Below are positions 15,441 through 23,240 of a DNA stretch of 30,165 nucleotides, one piece after another. Numbering within the stretch: position 1 is the stretch's first letter; each line of letters opens with the position of its first letter. Origin of the DNA: CAZAFN01 sp964484795 (GTDB taxonomy: Bacteria > Pseudomonadota > Alphaproteobacteria > Methylaequorales > Methylaequoraceae); NCBI GenBank assembly GCA_964484795.1, contig CAZAFN010000020.1:1-30165 (forward strand), written 5' to 3'. The translations under genes and the position numbers were made by a program. The notes beneath the pieces are model-generated. The model saw only the letters and a program-made list of their open reading frames with translations, ran no database searches and was not told where the DNA came from.

Positions 15441-16780
15441 CTACCTCTTCTAAGGTTTGACTTTTTTATTAACCCTTCATATTGATGAGCAAGTAAATAA
15501 GACTGAATTTGCGTAACCGTATCCATTGTTACATTAACTACAATTAAGAGACTGGTACCACCAAAATAGAATGGCACCTTATATTTTGAAATAAGTAATT
15601 CTGGCAGAAGACAGATTAATGAAAGATAAATCGCTCCAATAACAGTCAATCTAGTAAGAACATAATCCAAGTATTTTGTAGTATTTTCACCAGGTCGTAT
15701 GCCAGGAACAAATCCACCGTATTTCCTTAAGTTTTCAGCAGTATCCTTTGGATTAAATACTATTGCTGTATAAAAAAAAGCAAAAAAAACAATCATCGAA
15801 ATGTACAAAGAGAGATAGACAGGATGTCCTCTGCTCAAGAAAACACTAATTGTGTTCAACCATTCCGGCCCACCTCCAGCATTAAAACTAACAAAAGTTA
15901 TTGGTAGCAATAGAAGTGAACTGGCAAAAATTGGAGGAATGACACCTGCAGTATTTATTTTCATTGGAAGATGAGATGAATCCGCAACTTTGTTGCTTGC
16001 ACCAGGCTGTCTCTTTGGGTATTGAATAGTTATTCTACGTTGAGCTCTTTCTACAAAAACCATAAAAGCTATAACAGATACAGACATAAGCATTAGAAAA
16101 ACAATAAAAATTGTTGAGAGAGCTCCTGTTCTTCCCAATTCAAAAGTTGTGCTCAAAGCAAGAGGTAATTGAGCTACAATACCAGTAAAAATAATTAGCG
16201 AAATCCCATTTCCAATACCTCTTTGTGTTATTTGTTCACCCAACCAAACTAAAAATAGTGTGCCTGAAACTAGTGTAATAACAGTTAGAAATCTAAAAAA
16301 CATTCCTGGTTCCATAACTGCTTGAATTCCTTGACTGCTCGACATATTTTCAATTCCAACTGCCACTCCATAACCTTGAACAGTTGCAAGCAATACAGTC
16401 CCATATCTTGCATATTGATTTATTTTTTTTCTACCTAACTCCCCCTCTTTCTTCAATTGCTCTAATTGAGGCGAGATGACAGTTAATAGCTGCATTATTA
16501 TACTAGCTGAAATGTATGGCATAATATTTAATGCAAAAATTGTCATCCTGCCCAACGCTCCACCAGCAAACATATCAAACATTCCAAGAATTCCTCCAAC
16601 GTTTCTTTCAAAAACCTTCTGAAGAGCTACAGGATCAATGCCAGGAAGAGGAATATATGAACCTATTCTGTAAACAATAAGGGCTAAAAGAGTAAACATT
16701 ATTCTTTTTTTAAGATCTTCAGCCTTAGCTATTGATCCTAAATTGATTCGTGATGCTAATTGTTCAGAAACAGATGCCAT
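15437..16780 (-). CDS. secY: Protein translocase subunit SecY
   Basis: Pore subunit of the SecYEG channel in the inner membrane. The 447 residues form ten membrane helices. The N-terminal ELxKRI-like entry reads AEDLKKRIMFTLLALIVYRI, followed by SYIPLPGID, the plug region MFDMFAGGALGRMTIFALNI, GIGNGISLIIF and the C-terminal LRKYGGFVPGIRPGENT cytosolic loop that meets SecA and the ribosome. It is 9 nt after rplO and shares ATGA with adk. rpmJ, which often follows secY in other bacteria, is not here. Confidence 0.98.
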   Translation of the reverse strand: MASVSEQLASRINLGSIAKAEDLKKRIMFTLLALIVYRIGSYIPLPGIDPVALQKVFERNVGGILGMFDMFAGGALGRMTIFALNIMPYISASIIMQLLTVISPQLEQLKKEGELGRKKINQYARYGTVLLATVQGYGVAVGIENMSSSQGIQAVMEPGMFFRFLTVITLVSGTLFLVWLGEQITQRGIGNGISLIIFTGIVAQLPLALSTTFELGRTGALSTIFIVFLMLMSVSVIAFMVFVERAQRRITIQYPKRQPGASNKVADSSHLPMKINTAGVIPPIFASSLLLLPITFVSFNAGGGPEWLNTISVFLSRGHPVYLSLYISMIVFFAFFYTAIVFNPKDTAENLRKYGGFVPGIRPGENTTKYLDYVLTRLTVIGAIYLSLICLLPELLISKYKVPFYFGGTSLLIVVNVTMDTVTQIQSYLLAHQYEGLIKKSNLRRGR

Positions 16781-16789
16781 AAAAATTAT

Positions 16790-17452
16790 TTATTTTTTTG
16801 TTTTGGAAGCTTTTTTAACAGGTTTTTTTTCTTTATTTTTTTTTCTTAAACTTGAGGTATCATTAGATTTATCTTCTTTTGTTTTTTTATCTTTCTCCTC
16901 TTTTAATTTTACTGATTCCACTCCTTTATTGTTTGGAAAATCATTTGTTTTTTCAGCTTTTACTTTTTTGTCATTTTTCAATTTTTTAATTTTTTTAAAA
17001 TCTATCAACTTTATCTCACCACCGACTCTTTTGAATTCTTTTAGCACACCTTTAGATGCAGCATGAGCTTCTACTTTGACTGATTTCAAAAGCTTGTTCC
17101 CTAATAGAAACTTAAAGAATGAATTTTCTTTAGACTTAGAAAAATTAATTAAATCACTTATATTTAAATTTGAATTTTCTTTAATCAATTTTTTCTCAAT
17201 TAAATTATTGATAAGATCTGTTTTTAAAATGACTGTTCTTTTTTTTTTTTTTGATTTAAAACCATGTTTTGGCATTCTCATATGTAATGGCATTTGACCA
17301 CCCTCAAAACCATTAATTGAAACACCGGATCTTGACTTCTGTCCCTTCATACCTCTTCCAGCAGTTTTACCCGTTCCTGAACCTATGCCTCTGGCAACTC
17401 TTTTTCTTTTTCTTAATCGTAATGATTCACTTTTAATTTGATTTAATTTCAT
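16790..17452 (-). CDS. rplO: 50S ribosomal protein L15 with Lys/Glu-rich C-terminal tail
   Basis: Late-assembly large-subunit protein. The canonical N-terminus MKLNQIKSESLRLRKRKRVA is followed by the Gly-rich GIGSGTGKTAGRGMKGQKSR arm and the KVEAHAASKGVLKEFKRVGG domain ending near residue 152. About 68 residues of low-complexity Lys/Glu/Asp/Ser tail follow; L15 is usually 145-165 residues. Residues KSKKKKR near 67-73 are coded by a 14-base A tract on the coding strand (17239-17252). It starts 2 nt after rpmD. Confidence 0.96.
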   Translation of the reverse strand: MKLNQIKSESLRLRKRKRVARGIGSGTGKTAGRGMKGQKSRSGVSINGFEGGQMPLHMRMPKHGFKSKKKKRTVILKTDLINNLIEKKLIKENSNLNISDLINFSKSKENSFFKFLLGNKLLKSVKVEAHAASKGVLKEFKRVGGEIKLIDFKKIKKLKNDKKVKAEKTNDFPNNKGVESVKLKEEKDKKTKEDKSNDTSSLRKKNKEKKPVKKASKTKK

Positions 17453-17454
17453 TT

Positions 17455-17637
17455 TTAATCAACTTTTTCAATTTTTAATAAATGTTTTACTTTTTCAACC
17501 ATACCCAAGACAGATGGATTGCTTTCAAGAATTCTCTCCCTATTAATCTTGTTTAGTCCAAGACTCACTAGTATTTTTCGTTGATAGGATTGCCTGCCAA
17601 TAGCACTTTTAAGCTGAGTTAATCTAATTTTTTGCAT
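17455..17637 (-). CDS. rpmD: 50S ribosomal protein L30
   Basis: Small large-subunit protein of 60 residues, matching the usual length. I chose the ATG at 17637 (MQKIRLTQLKSAIGRQ) over an upstream GTG at 17646, because the family starts at this point. The conserved LKSAIGR and LGLNKINRERILESNPSVLGMVEKVKHL pattern is present. It overlaps the end of rpsE by 14 nt and is followed after 2 nt by rplO. Confidence 0.95.
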   Translation of the reverse strand: MQKIRLTQLKSAIGRQSYQRKILVSLGLNKINRERILESNPSVLGMVEKVKHLLKIEKVD

Positions 17638-18529
17638 CTTCACCACTTTGAGTTATTTTTCTTCTTTTGGTAATATCATTAATCTTCAATCCTCTCCTCA
17701 ATGCAATGATTTTTGGAGATGAAGCAGACTTTAACGCTTCGAATGTTGCCCTAATCATATTATGTGGATTAGATGTTCCAACTGACTTGGCAACTATATC
17801 TTGCACTCCTAAAGCTTCAAAAACAGCTCTCATAGGTCCACCAGCAATTACACCAGTACCTGATGGTGCACTTCTTAAATAAACATTGCCTGAGTCAAAC
17901 CTTCCTTGTATGTCATGATGTAATGTTCTCCCTTGCCTCAAAGGAACCCTGATCATATTGTTTTTTGCTTCATCTGTGGCTTTTTTAATTGCTTCCGGCA
18001 CTTCTTTGGCTTTACCTTTGCCATGACCAACCATTCCGTTACCATCTCCAACCACAACTAATGCTGCAAAACTAAATCTTCTTCCTCCTTTAACAACTTT
18101 AGCTACCCTATTTATACTTACTAATTTTTCTACAAAATCAGCTTGATCTTGAGTTTTACTTAAATTTTCAGAAAAACCACTTCTATTGTCATTTTTCGCT
18201 TTGTTAGATGAAACAGTATTATCTTTTTTCTTCTTTTCAGCATCAGAATTTACTTGTTTTTCCTGAGGTTTATTCTGCTCTATTGTTTTTTTTACATCAG
18301 CATTTGATGATAATGATTTTGTGGATGATAATTTTTCATTTTTTTTTGTCTCCATTTTATTATTTTTTTTTTCATTCATAACATTCTTTTGGTCAACGTC
18401 CTTAATAGATTTTTTCTCAACCTTTTCAGACGATTTTTTAGCCTTCGTAGAAATATCTTTTTCTTTTTCCTTGTGCTTTACTAAATTCTCTTTAGTTTCC
18501 GTTCTTTTTTTATTTTCTTCTTCTGCCAT
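17624..18529 (-). CDS. rpsE: 30S ribosomal protein S5 with long N-terminal extension
   Basis: Decoding-accuracy protein of the 30S subunit. The conserved part begins near residue 131 (ADFVEKLVSINRVAKVVKGG) and contains RRFSFAALVVVGDGNGMVGHG and APSGTGVIAGGPMRAVFEALG. In front is an unusual extension of about 128 residues, dominated by Lys, Glu, Ser and Asn. I chose the ATG at 18529 (MAEEENKKRT): it has an AAGG about 11 nt upstream and clears rplR by 19 nt, whereas the in-frame GTG at 18562 overlaps the end of rplR. The total is 301 residues; S5 is usually 160-200. Confidence 0.95.
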   Translation of the reverse strand: MAEEENKKRTETKENLVKHKEKEKDISTKAKKSSEKVEKKSIKDVDQKNVMNEKKNNKMETKKNEKLSSTKSLSSNADVKKTIEQNKPQEKQVNSDAEKKKKDNTVSSNKAKNDNRSGFSENLSKTQDQADFVEKLVSINRVAKVVKGGRRFSFAALVVVGDGNGMVGHGKGKAKEVPEAIKKATDEAKNNMIRVPLRQGRTLHHDIQGRFDSGNVYLRSAPSGTGVIAGGPMRAVFEALGVQDIVAKSVGTSNPHNMIRATFEALKSASSPKIIALRRGLKINDITKRRKITQSGEDAKN

Positions 18530-18548
18530 TTTGATTGAAACCTTATTT

Positions 18549-18902
18549 TTAAAATTTAACACCTTTTGATCGAACTCCTAATGCAAGTTCTTTTATTCTT
18601 CCGTGATATAAATAACATCCTCTATCCAGTAAAATTTTTTTTTCTATTTTTTTTTCTTTGATTAAATCACCTATATTTTCACCCACCTTAAATGCAATCT
18701 CTTTTGGAGATCCGTTAATATTCTTTAATCTTTTATCATTTGAAGATGAAGACAGAATTGTCACTCCCCTACCATCATCAATTAACTGAGCATAAATATG
18801 TTTATTTGATCTAAACACACTCAATCTTAAGTTTAAGTTTTTTTTTAATCTAAATCTAATTCTTTTGGATCTCCTAGATCTTGCATCAAGATTTTGAATC
18901 AT
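18549..18902 (-). CDS. rplR: 50S ribosomal protein L18
   Basis: 5S rRNA-binding protein of the central protuberance. The 117 residues have the usual length. LRLSVFRSNKHIYAQLIDD and the C-terminal LDRGCYLYHGRIKELALGVR block are typical. The start overlaps the rplF stop as ATGA, indicating coupled translation. Confidence 0.97.
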   Translation of the reverse strand: MIQNLDARSRRSKRIRFRLKKNLNLRLSVFRSNKHIYAQLIDDGRGVTILSSSSNDKRLKNINGSPKEIAFKVGENIGDLIKEKKIEKKILLDRGCYLYHGRIKELALGVRSKGVKF

Positions 18903-19432
18903 TTTTTCTTCCCCTCTTTTCTTCTAATTATTTCATCTTTATATTTTATTCCCTTACCTTTGTATGGTTCAGGTTTCTTGAAACCTCTAATATTTGCTGC
19001 AATTTGACCAACTCTTTGTTTATCAGCCCCCATAATTTTTATTTCTGTTGGTTTGGGTACATCAATTTTCAAATCTTTAGGTATTGGGAAATTGATAGGG
19101 TGCGAATAGCCAAGCAAAAGCTCTAATTTATCACCTTTTTGAGTAGCTTTGTAGCCAACACCATTTAACTCAAGCTCCTTAGTAAATCCATTAGAAACTC
19201 CTAAAACTAAATTGAATATTCTTGATCTAACAGTACCCCAAAGTTGAGAAAATTGTTTTGACTCTCCTGCACTTGAGACAATAATACTTTTTTCAACTAT
19301 CTTAACATTAGCACAATTTTTAAAACAATAAGACAATTCGCCTACCTTACCTTTGGCAAATATAACACCATCTTCTATCTTTACTTCGGTGTTTTCAGGA
19401 ATGTTTATTGGAATTCTACCACTTCTTGACAT
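18899..19432 (-). CDS. rplF: 50S ribosomal protein L6
   Basis: Large-subunit protein near the GTPase-associated region. The 177 residues start MSRSGRIPINIPENTEVKIE and include LELNGVGYKATQKGDKLELL and the end motif RGFKKPEPYKGKGIKYKDE, all canonical. It lies 11 nt after rpsH and overlaps rplR by 4 nt. Confidence 0.98.
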   Translation of the reverse strand: MSRSGRIPINIPENTEVKIEDGVIFAKGKVGELSYCFKNCANVKIVEKSIIVSSAGESKQFSQLWGTVRSRIFNLVLGVSNGFTKELELNGVGYKATQKGDKLELLLGYSHPINFPIPKDLKIDVPKPTEIKIMGADKQRVGQIAANIRGFKKPEPYKGKGIKYKDEIIRRKEGKKK

Positions 19433-19443
19433 TTAAAACCCTA

Positions 19444-19842
19444 TTAAAAAACCTTGCATAAAATTTCACCACCCACATTTTCATCTCTAGCCTCATTATC
19501 TGACAATACACCTTTAGAAGTAGATAAAATTGAAATGCCTAAACCATCGAAATTTCTCTGTAAATCTTTAATCTTTGAGTAAACTCTTCTACCTGGAGTT
19601 GAAACTCTCGAAATATTCTTAATCACTGGTTCACCATCAACATATTTAAGTTCTATCTTGTATTCATTTTTATTGTTTTCTAACTCTATTGTACTAAAAC
19701 CTCTTATATATCCCTCTCTATGCAATACTTCAAGAACATTAGCCCTAAACCTTGATGCAGGCATTAAAACAGACTCTTTTCTTCTGATCTGTCCATTTCT
19801 TATTCTTGTTAACATATCTCCTAAAGGGTCTGACAAACTCAT
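19444..19842 (-). CDS. rpsH: 30S ribosomal protein S8
   Basis: Central-domain 16S rRNA-binding protein and, in E. coli, translational repressor of the spc operon. The 132 residues begin MSLSDPLGDMLTRIRNGQIR and end GILSTSKGVLSDNEARDENVGGEILCKVF-like; the STSKGV motif and the C-terminal GGEILC are typical. The length is normal. I cannot tell from the sequence whether autoregulation is kept. Confidence 0.98.
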   Translation of the reverse strand: MSLSDPLGDMLTRIRNGQIRRKESVLMPASRFRANVLEVLHREGYIRGFSTIELENNKNEYKIELKYVDGEPVIKNISRVSTPGRRVYSKIKDLQRNFDGLGISILSTSKGVLSDNEARDENVGGEILCKVF

Positions 19843-19863
19843 ATCTTTTAATCCTTTCTGTAA

Positions 19864-20169
19864 TTACCAACTTGATTTTGTGATGCCAGGAATCTGGCCT
19901 ATTGCAGCTAATTCTCTAAATGCAATTCTTGAGAGGCGAAATTTCCTGTAAACACCTCTTGCTCTCCCTGTTAAAACACACCTATTTCTAATCCTCACTT
20001 TTGAGGCGTTTCTTGGTATTTTAGAAAGTTTTAACCTAGCTTGAAATTGCTCATCAGGACTTAACCTTTTATTATTAGCCATCTTTAAAAGTTTATCGTG
20101 TTTAACTTTATATTTTTGATACAATCTAATTCTTTTTTTATTTCTTTCAATAAGACTTACTTTTGACAT
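19864..20169 (-). CDS. rpsN: 30S ribosomal protein S14, long zinc-free form
   Basis: Head protein of the 30S subunit. The 101 residues belong to the long form without CxxC zinc motifs. MSKVSLIERNKKRIRLYQKY and CVLTGRARGVYRKFRLSRIA are canonical, ending IPGITKSSW. It starts 11 nt after the rplE stop. Confidence 0.98.
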   Translation of the reverse strand: MSKVSLIERNKKRIRLYQKYKVKHDKLLKMANNKRLSPDEQFQARLKLSKIPRNASKVRIRNRCVLTGRARGVYRKFRLSRIAFRELAAIGQIPGITKSSW

Positions 20170-20180
20170 TGTTTTCTCCG

Positions 20181-20993
20181 TTAATTTTTATCAGCTGTTG
20201 CTTCAGCTGGTTTTTTAGTTGGTTCAGCTTCAGTAACAACTGATTGTTCAATCGTTTTTTCAGTGGGTTGAGCCTTTGCTGGCTGTTCAACTGGTTGTTC
20301 AATCGTTTTTTCAGTGGGTTGAGCCTTTGCTGGCTGTTCAACTGGTTGTTCAATCGTTTTTTCAGTGGGTTGAGCTGCTGCTGACTGTTCAACTGGTTTT
20401 TTAGTGAGTTTAGATTGAGCAACAGGTTGTCTAATTTTTTTTTCGGCTGGTTGAGATTTAAAAGGTAAATTAAAACCTTTCAATAATTCATAAGCATATT
20501 CTTGATTGACAGTAGAAGTAATGATTGTCACATCCATACCTCTTACTTTGTCAATTTTGTCATAATTTATTTCAGGAAAAATAATTTGCTCTTTTATACC
20601 AATTGAGTAATTACCATTTCCATCAAAAGATTTTTTTGATAACCCCTTAAAGTCTCTTACTCTTGGGAGAGCAATATAAACCAATCTATCAAGAAATTCA
20701 TACATTCTATTTTTTCTTAGTGTAACCTTGCAACCAATGCTTAATCCTTTCCTAAGTTTAAAACCAGCAATTGATTTTTTGGCCTTTGTTATAACTGGCT
20801 TTTGACCGGTAATATTCATTAAGTCATCCAAAGCAAAATTAATCTTTTTTGAATCAGCAACAGAGTCTTTCCCAACCCCCATATTAACTACAATTTTAGT
20901 TACTTTTGGCACCTCACAAATATTGTTTATGCTAAATTTTTCCTTAAGTTTTCCTCTCAACTCATTATCATATAATTCTTTTAATCTAGCCAT
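20181..20993 (-). CDS. rplE: 50S ribosomal protein L5 with repeat-containing C-terminal tail
   Basis: 5S rRNA-binding protein that contacts the P-site tRNA. The conserved fold (1 to about 178) includes VTKIVVNMGVGKDSV, TGQKPVITKAKKSIAGFKLR and RVRDFKGLSKKSFDGNGNYS and ends LLKGFNLPF. About 92 extra residues follow, rich in Pro, Gln, Glu, Lys, Thr and Ala. Within them a 17-residue unit, PVEQPAKAQPTEKTIEQ, occurs three times (residues 200-250), the first copy slightly different. L5 is normally about 180 residues. The tail keeps its frame to the stop 11 nt before rpsN. Confidence 0.97.
   Translation of the reverse strand: MARLKELYDNELRGKLKEKFSINNICEVPKVTKIVVNMGVGKDSVADSKKINFALDDLMNITGQKPVITKAKKSIAGFKLRKGLSIGCKVTLRKNRMYEFLDRLVYIALPRVRDFKGLSKKSFDGNGNYSIGIKEQIIFPEINYDKIDKVRGMDVTIITSTVNQEYAYELLKGFNLPFKSQPAEKKIRQPVAQSKLTKKPVEQSAAAQPTEKTIEQPVEQPAKAQPTEKTIEQPVEQPAKAQPTEKTIEQSVVTEAEPTKKPAEATADKN
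20244..20396 (-). repeat. 51-bp tandem repeat, three copies, inside rplE
   Basis: Three head-to-tail copies of a 51-bp unit. Two adjacent copies (20245-20295 and 20296-20346 in one phasing) are identical base for base; the third (from 20347) matches in its first part and differs in the alanine-rich part. The 51-bp period is 17 codons, so the frame is preserved. Identity at synonymous sites points to a recent duplication. Confidence 0.95.
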
Positions 20994-21001
20994 AAAATTA
21001 C

Positions 21002-21325
21002 CTAATTTAAAGTTTCTCCAGAACTCTTGGAATATCTTACCTTTTTTCCGTCATCTAAAATTTTAAAACCAATTCTACAAGGTTTAGAGGTCTTTGGATC
21101 AAGGATTGACAACTTGCAAGTGTATATTGGCATCTCAACATTCTCAATCCCGCCTTTTGCTGTTGCAGATTGTTTAGTATGTTTTTTGACAATATTGACA
21201 CCTTCAACAATAGCCTTCTGTTGGTTATTTTTAGATCTCAAAATTTTTAAAACCTTTCCATTCTTTCCCTTATCCTTACCTGCAAGAACCACAACACTGT
21301 CACCTTTTTTTATTTTTGACGCCAT
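21002..21325 (-). CDS. rplX: 50S ribosomal protein L24
   Basis: Early-assembly large-subunit protein at the tunnel exit side. The 107 residues carry the KOW motif near the N-terminus (KKGDSVVVLAGKDKGKNGKV) and GVNIVKKHTKQ, with the usual length. It is 3 nt after rplN and 8 nt before rplE. Confidence 0.97.
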   Translation of the reverse strand: MASKIKKGDSVVVLAGKDKGKNGKVLKILRSKNNQQKAIVEGVNIVKKHTKQSATAKGGIENVEMPIYTCKLSILDPKTSKPCRIGFKILDDGKKVRYSKSSGETLN

Positions 21326-21328
21326 AAT

Positions 21329-21697
21329 CTATAATACCTCTGGTGCTAAAGAAATAATCTTCATATATTTTTTTGCTCTTAATTCTCTAGTAACTGGACC
21401 AAAAATTCTAGTGCCTAAAGGCTCTCCATTATTGTTTATTAGAACAGCAGAGTTTCTGTCAAATCTAATGGATGATCCATCAGGTCTAAATACTTCTTTT
21501 GCAGTCCTAACAATAACAGCTTTATGAATCTCTCCCTTTTTCACTTTTCCTCTTGGTATTGCATCTTTAACTGTAATTACAATCACATCACCAATTGAAG
21601 CAAATCTCCTTTTAGATCCTCCTAAGACTTTAATACATTGGACCTTCTTAGCTCCAGAATTATCAGCAATATTGAGAGTTGATTGCATTTGTATCAT
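21329..21697 (-). CDS. rplN: 50S ribosomal protein L14
   Basis: Large-subunit protein at bridge B8. The 122 residues start MIQMQSTLNIADNSGAKKVQ and include RFASIGDVIVITVKDAIPRG and the C-terminal GPVTRELR, all typical. It starts 13 nt after rpsQ. Confidence 0.98.
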   Translation of the reverse strand: MIQMQSTLNIADNSGAKKVQCIKVLGGSKRRFASIGDVIVITVKDAIPRGKVKKGEIHKAVIVRTAKEVFRPDGSSIRFDRNSAVLINNNGEPLGTRIFGPVTRELRAKKYMKIISLAPEVL

Positions 21698-21710
21698 AAG
21701 ACACCTAACA

Positions 21711-21935
21711 TTATATAACCACCCACTTTTTAGTCTTTGATATTGGTTTGTTCTCTTGAATAGTAACGCTTTGTCCTATCTTAAATTTATTTTTCTCATC
21801 ATGAACACTATATTTTTTTGATCTTGTAATATACTTTTTATATACTGGGTGCTTAACTTTCCTATTCACCAAAACAGTTATGGTTTTATCTGCTTTATCT
21901 GAAACAACCAGTCCCTTTAAAACTCTCTTAGGCAT
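21711..21935 (-). CDS. rpsQ: 30S ribosomal protein S17
   Basis: Primary 16S rRNA-binding protein with an OB fold, 74 residues from the chosen start. I use the ATG at 21935 (MPKRVLKGLVVSDKADKTIT), which matches the family N-terminus; an in-frame ATG at 21956 would add seven residues of the rpmC overlap. With this start the gene overlaps the end of rpmC by 8 nt. The body has VNRKVKHPVYKKYITRSKKY, as expected. Confidence 0.96.
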   Translation of the reverse strand: MPKRVLKGLVVSDKADKTITVLVNRKVKHPVYKKYITRSKKYSVHDEKNKFKIGQSVTIQENKPISKTKKWVVI

Positions 21936-22131
21936 TTTTTGTTTTTCCTTGTTCATTTAGAATTGTCTTAATTCTTGCAATTTGTTTTTTTACTTCTGAA
22001 ATCCTAGCTGTTTTTTCCAATTGACCAGAACTTTTTTGAAACCTTAAATTTAACGATTCTTTTCTGAGTACCAAAATTTTTTCCCTAAGTTTCTCTAAAT
22101 CTAGTTTTTTTAAATCAGAATATTTTTCCAT
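21928..22131 (-). CDS. rpmC: 50S ribosomal protein L29
   Basis: Two-helix protein at the tunnel exit, near the docking site for SRP and trigger factor. The 67 residues show LEKLREKILVLRKESLNLRF and the SSGQLEKTARISEVKKQIAR helix typical of the family. It starts 1 nt after the rplP stop and overlaps rpsQ by 8 nt. Confidence 0.97.
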   Translation of the reverse strand: MEKYSDLKKLDLEKLREKILVLRKESLNLRFQKSSGQLEKTARISEVKKQIARIKTILNEQGKTKNA

Positions 22132-22132
22132 C

Positions 22133-22546
22133 TTATAATCCTATACGAGTTACAAATTTATTTTTATTAGGCAATTTTGCAGATGCCAATTCAAAAGCTT
22201 CTATTGCAAGATTCTTAGGAACACCATCAATTTCAAATAGGATTTTTCCAGGCTTTACCTTGGCCGCCCAAAATTCAACTGAACCCTTGCCCTTACCTTG
22301 CCTTACTTCAGCAGGTTTTTTTGTTATGGGAACATCAGGGAAAATTCTAATCCATACTTTTCCAGCTCTCTTTAGGTGTCTAGCTATACATCTCCTAGCA
22401 GACTCAATTTGCCTGGATGTTACTCTAGCTGGTGTTAAGGCTTTTAATCCATATGAACCAAAATTAAGCAAATTACCTCCTTTAGAGTTTCCATGCATTC
22501 TTCCCTTGAACTGTTTTCTATATTTTGGTTTTTTTGGTTGCAACAT
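22133..22546 (-). CDS. rplP: 50S ribosomal protein L16
   Basis: Large-subunit protein near the A-site and the CCA end of tRNA. The 137 residues start MLQPKKPKYRKQFKGRMHG, a canonical N-terminus, and include RIFPDVPITKKPAEVRQGKG and GSVEFWAAKVKPGKILFEI. The length is normal. It sits 7 nt after rpsC. Confidence 0.98.
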   Translation of the reverse strand: MLQPKKPKYRKQFKGRMHGNSKGGNLLNFGSYGLKALTPARVTSRQIESARRCIARHLKRAGKVWIRIFPDVPITKKPAEVRQGKGKGSVEFWAAKVKPGKILFEIDGVPKNLAIEAFELASAKLPNKNKFVTRIGL

Positions 22547-22553
22547 AATTACT

Positions 22554-23240
22554 TCACTCAGTTATTTCAGTCATAGTTTCAATGTTTTTATCATTTTCTT
22601 TTGTATTTACATCTTTTTCAAATTTCTCCCCTTTAAAAATCCATACCTTTACCCCACAAATACCATAAGTAGTATTAGCTCTAGATACCCCATAATCAAT
22701 GTCTGCTCTTAAAGTATGTAATGGAACTCTGCCCTCTCTATACCATTCCATTCTAGCTATTTCAGCACCACCTAATCGTCCACTGCAATTAACTCTTATT
22801 CCTAGAGCTCCTAATCTCATTGCCGACTGAACAGCTCTCTTCATAGCTCTTCTAAATGCAACTCTTCTTTCAAGTTGTTGGGCTATATTGTCAGCTACCA
22901 GCTTAGAGTCTAATTCAGGTTTTTTAATTTCTACAATATTAATACTTACTTCACCAGAAACCATTTTACTTACTGTCTTTTTTAATTTTTCAATATCTTG
23001 TCCTTTTTTTCCAATAATCACCCCGGGTCTAGAGGTATGAAGAGTGATTTTGGCTAGCTTTGCAGGTCGTTCAATAACAATTTTTGAAATCCCAGCCGAA
23101 GAAAGACTTTTTAATAGAAATTTTCTTAAACTTATATCTTCCTGAAGTAAATTTGAATATTCCTTCTCCGAAAACCATCTTGATTCCCAAGCTTTTATAA
23201 TTCCAAGTCTAAGACCTATTGGATTAGTTTTTTGTCCCAT
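22554..23240 (-). CDS. rpsC: 30S ribosomal protein S3
   Basis: Head protein of the 30S subunit that takes part in mRNA entry and helicase activity. From the chosen ATG at 23240 (MGQKTNPIGLRLG, the universal bacterial N-terminus) it has 228 residues, close to the family norm. The KH domain shows RPGVIIGKKGQDIEKLKK, and the C-terminal domain RVNCSGRLGGAEIARMEWYREGR-type sequence. The reading frame stays open upstream through the rplV repeat, but that extension is a Lys/Leu/Ile repeat unlike any S3. Shine-Dalgarno AAAGAGG lies just upstream, inside rplV, which overlaps by 17 nt. Confidence 0.97.
   Translation of the reverse strand: MGQKTNPIGLRLGIIKAWESRWFSEKEYSNLLQEDISLRKFLLKSLSSAGISKIVIERPAKLAKITLHTSRPGVIIGKKGQDIEKLKKTVSKMVSGEVSINIVEIKKPELDSKLVADNIAQQLERRVAFRRAMKRAVQSAMRLGALGIRVNCSGRLGGAEIARMEWYREGRVPLHTLRADIDYGVSRANTTYGICGVKVWIFKGEKFEKDVNTKENDKNIETMTEITE

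Noticed and set aside
20147..20422. Minus-strand repeat-rich frame reading LNSQQRLNPLKKRLNNQ
   Set aside because: It is the L5 tail repeat in a shifted frame; rplE continues through it in frame from a canonical core.
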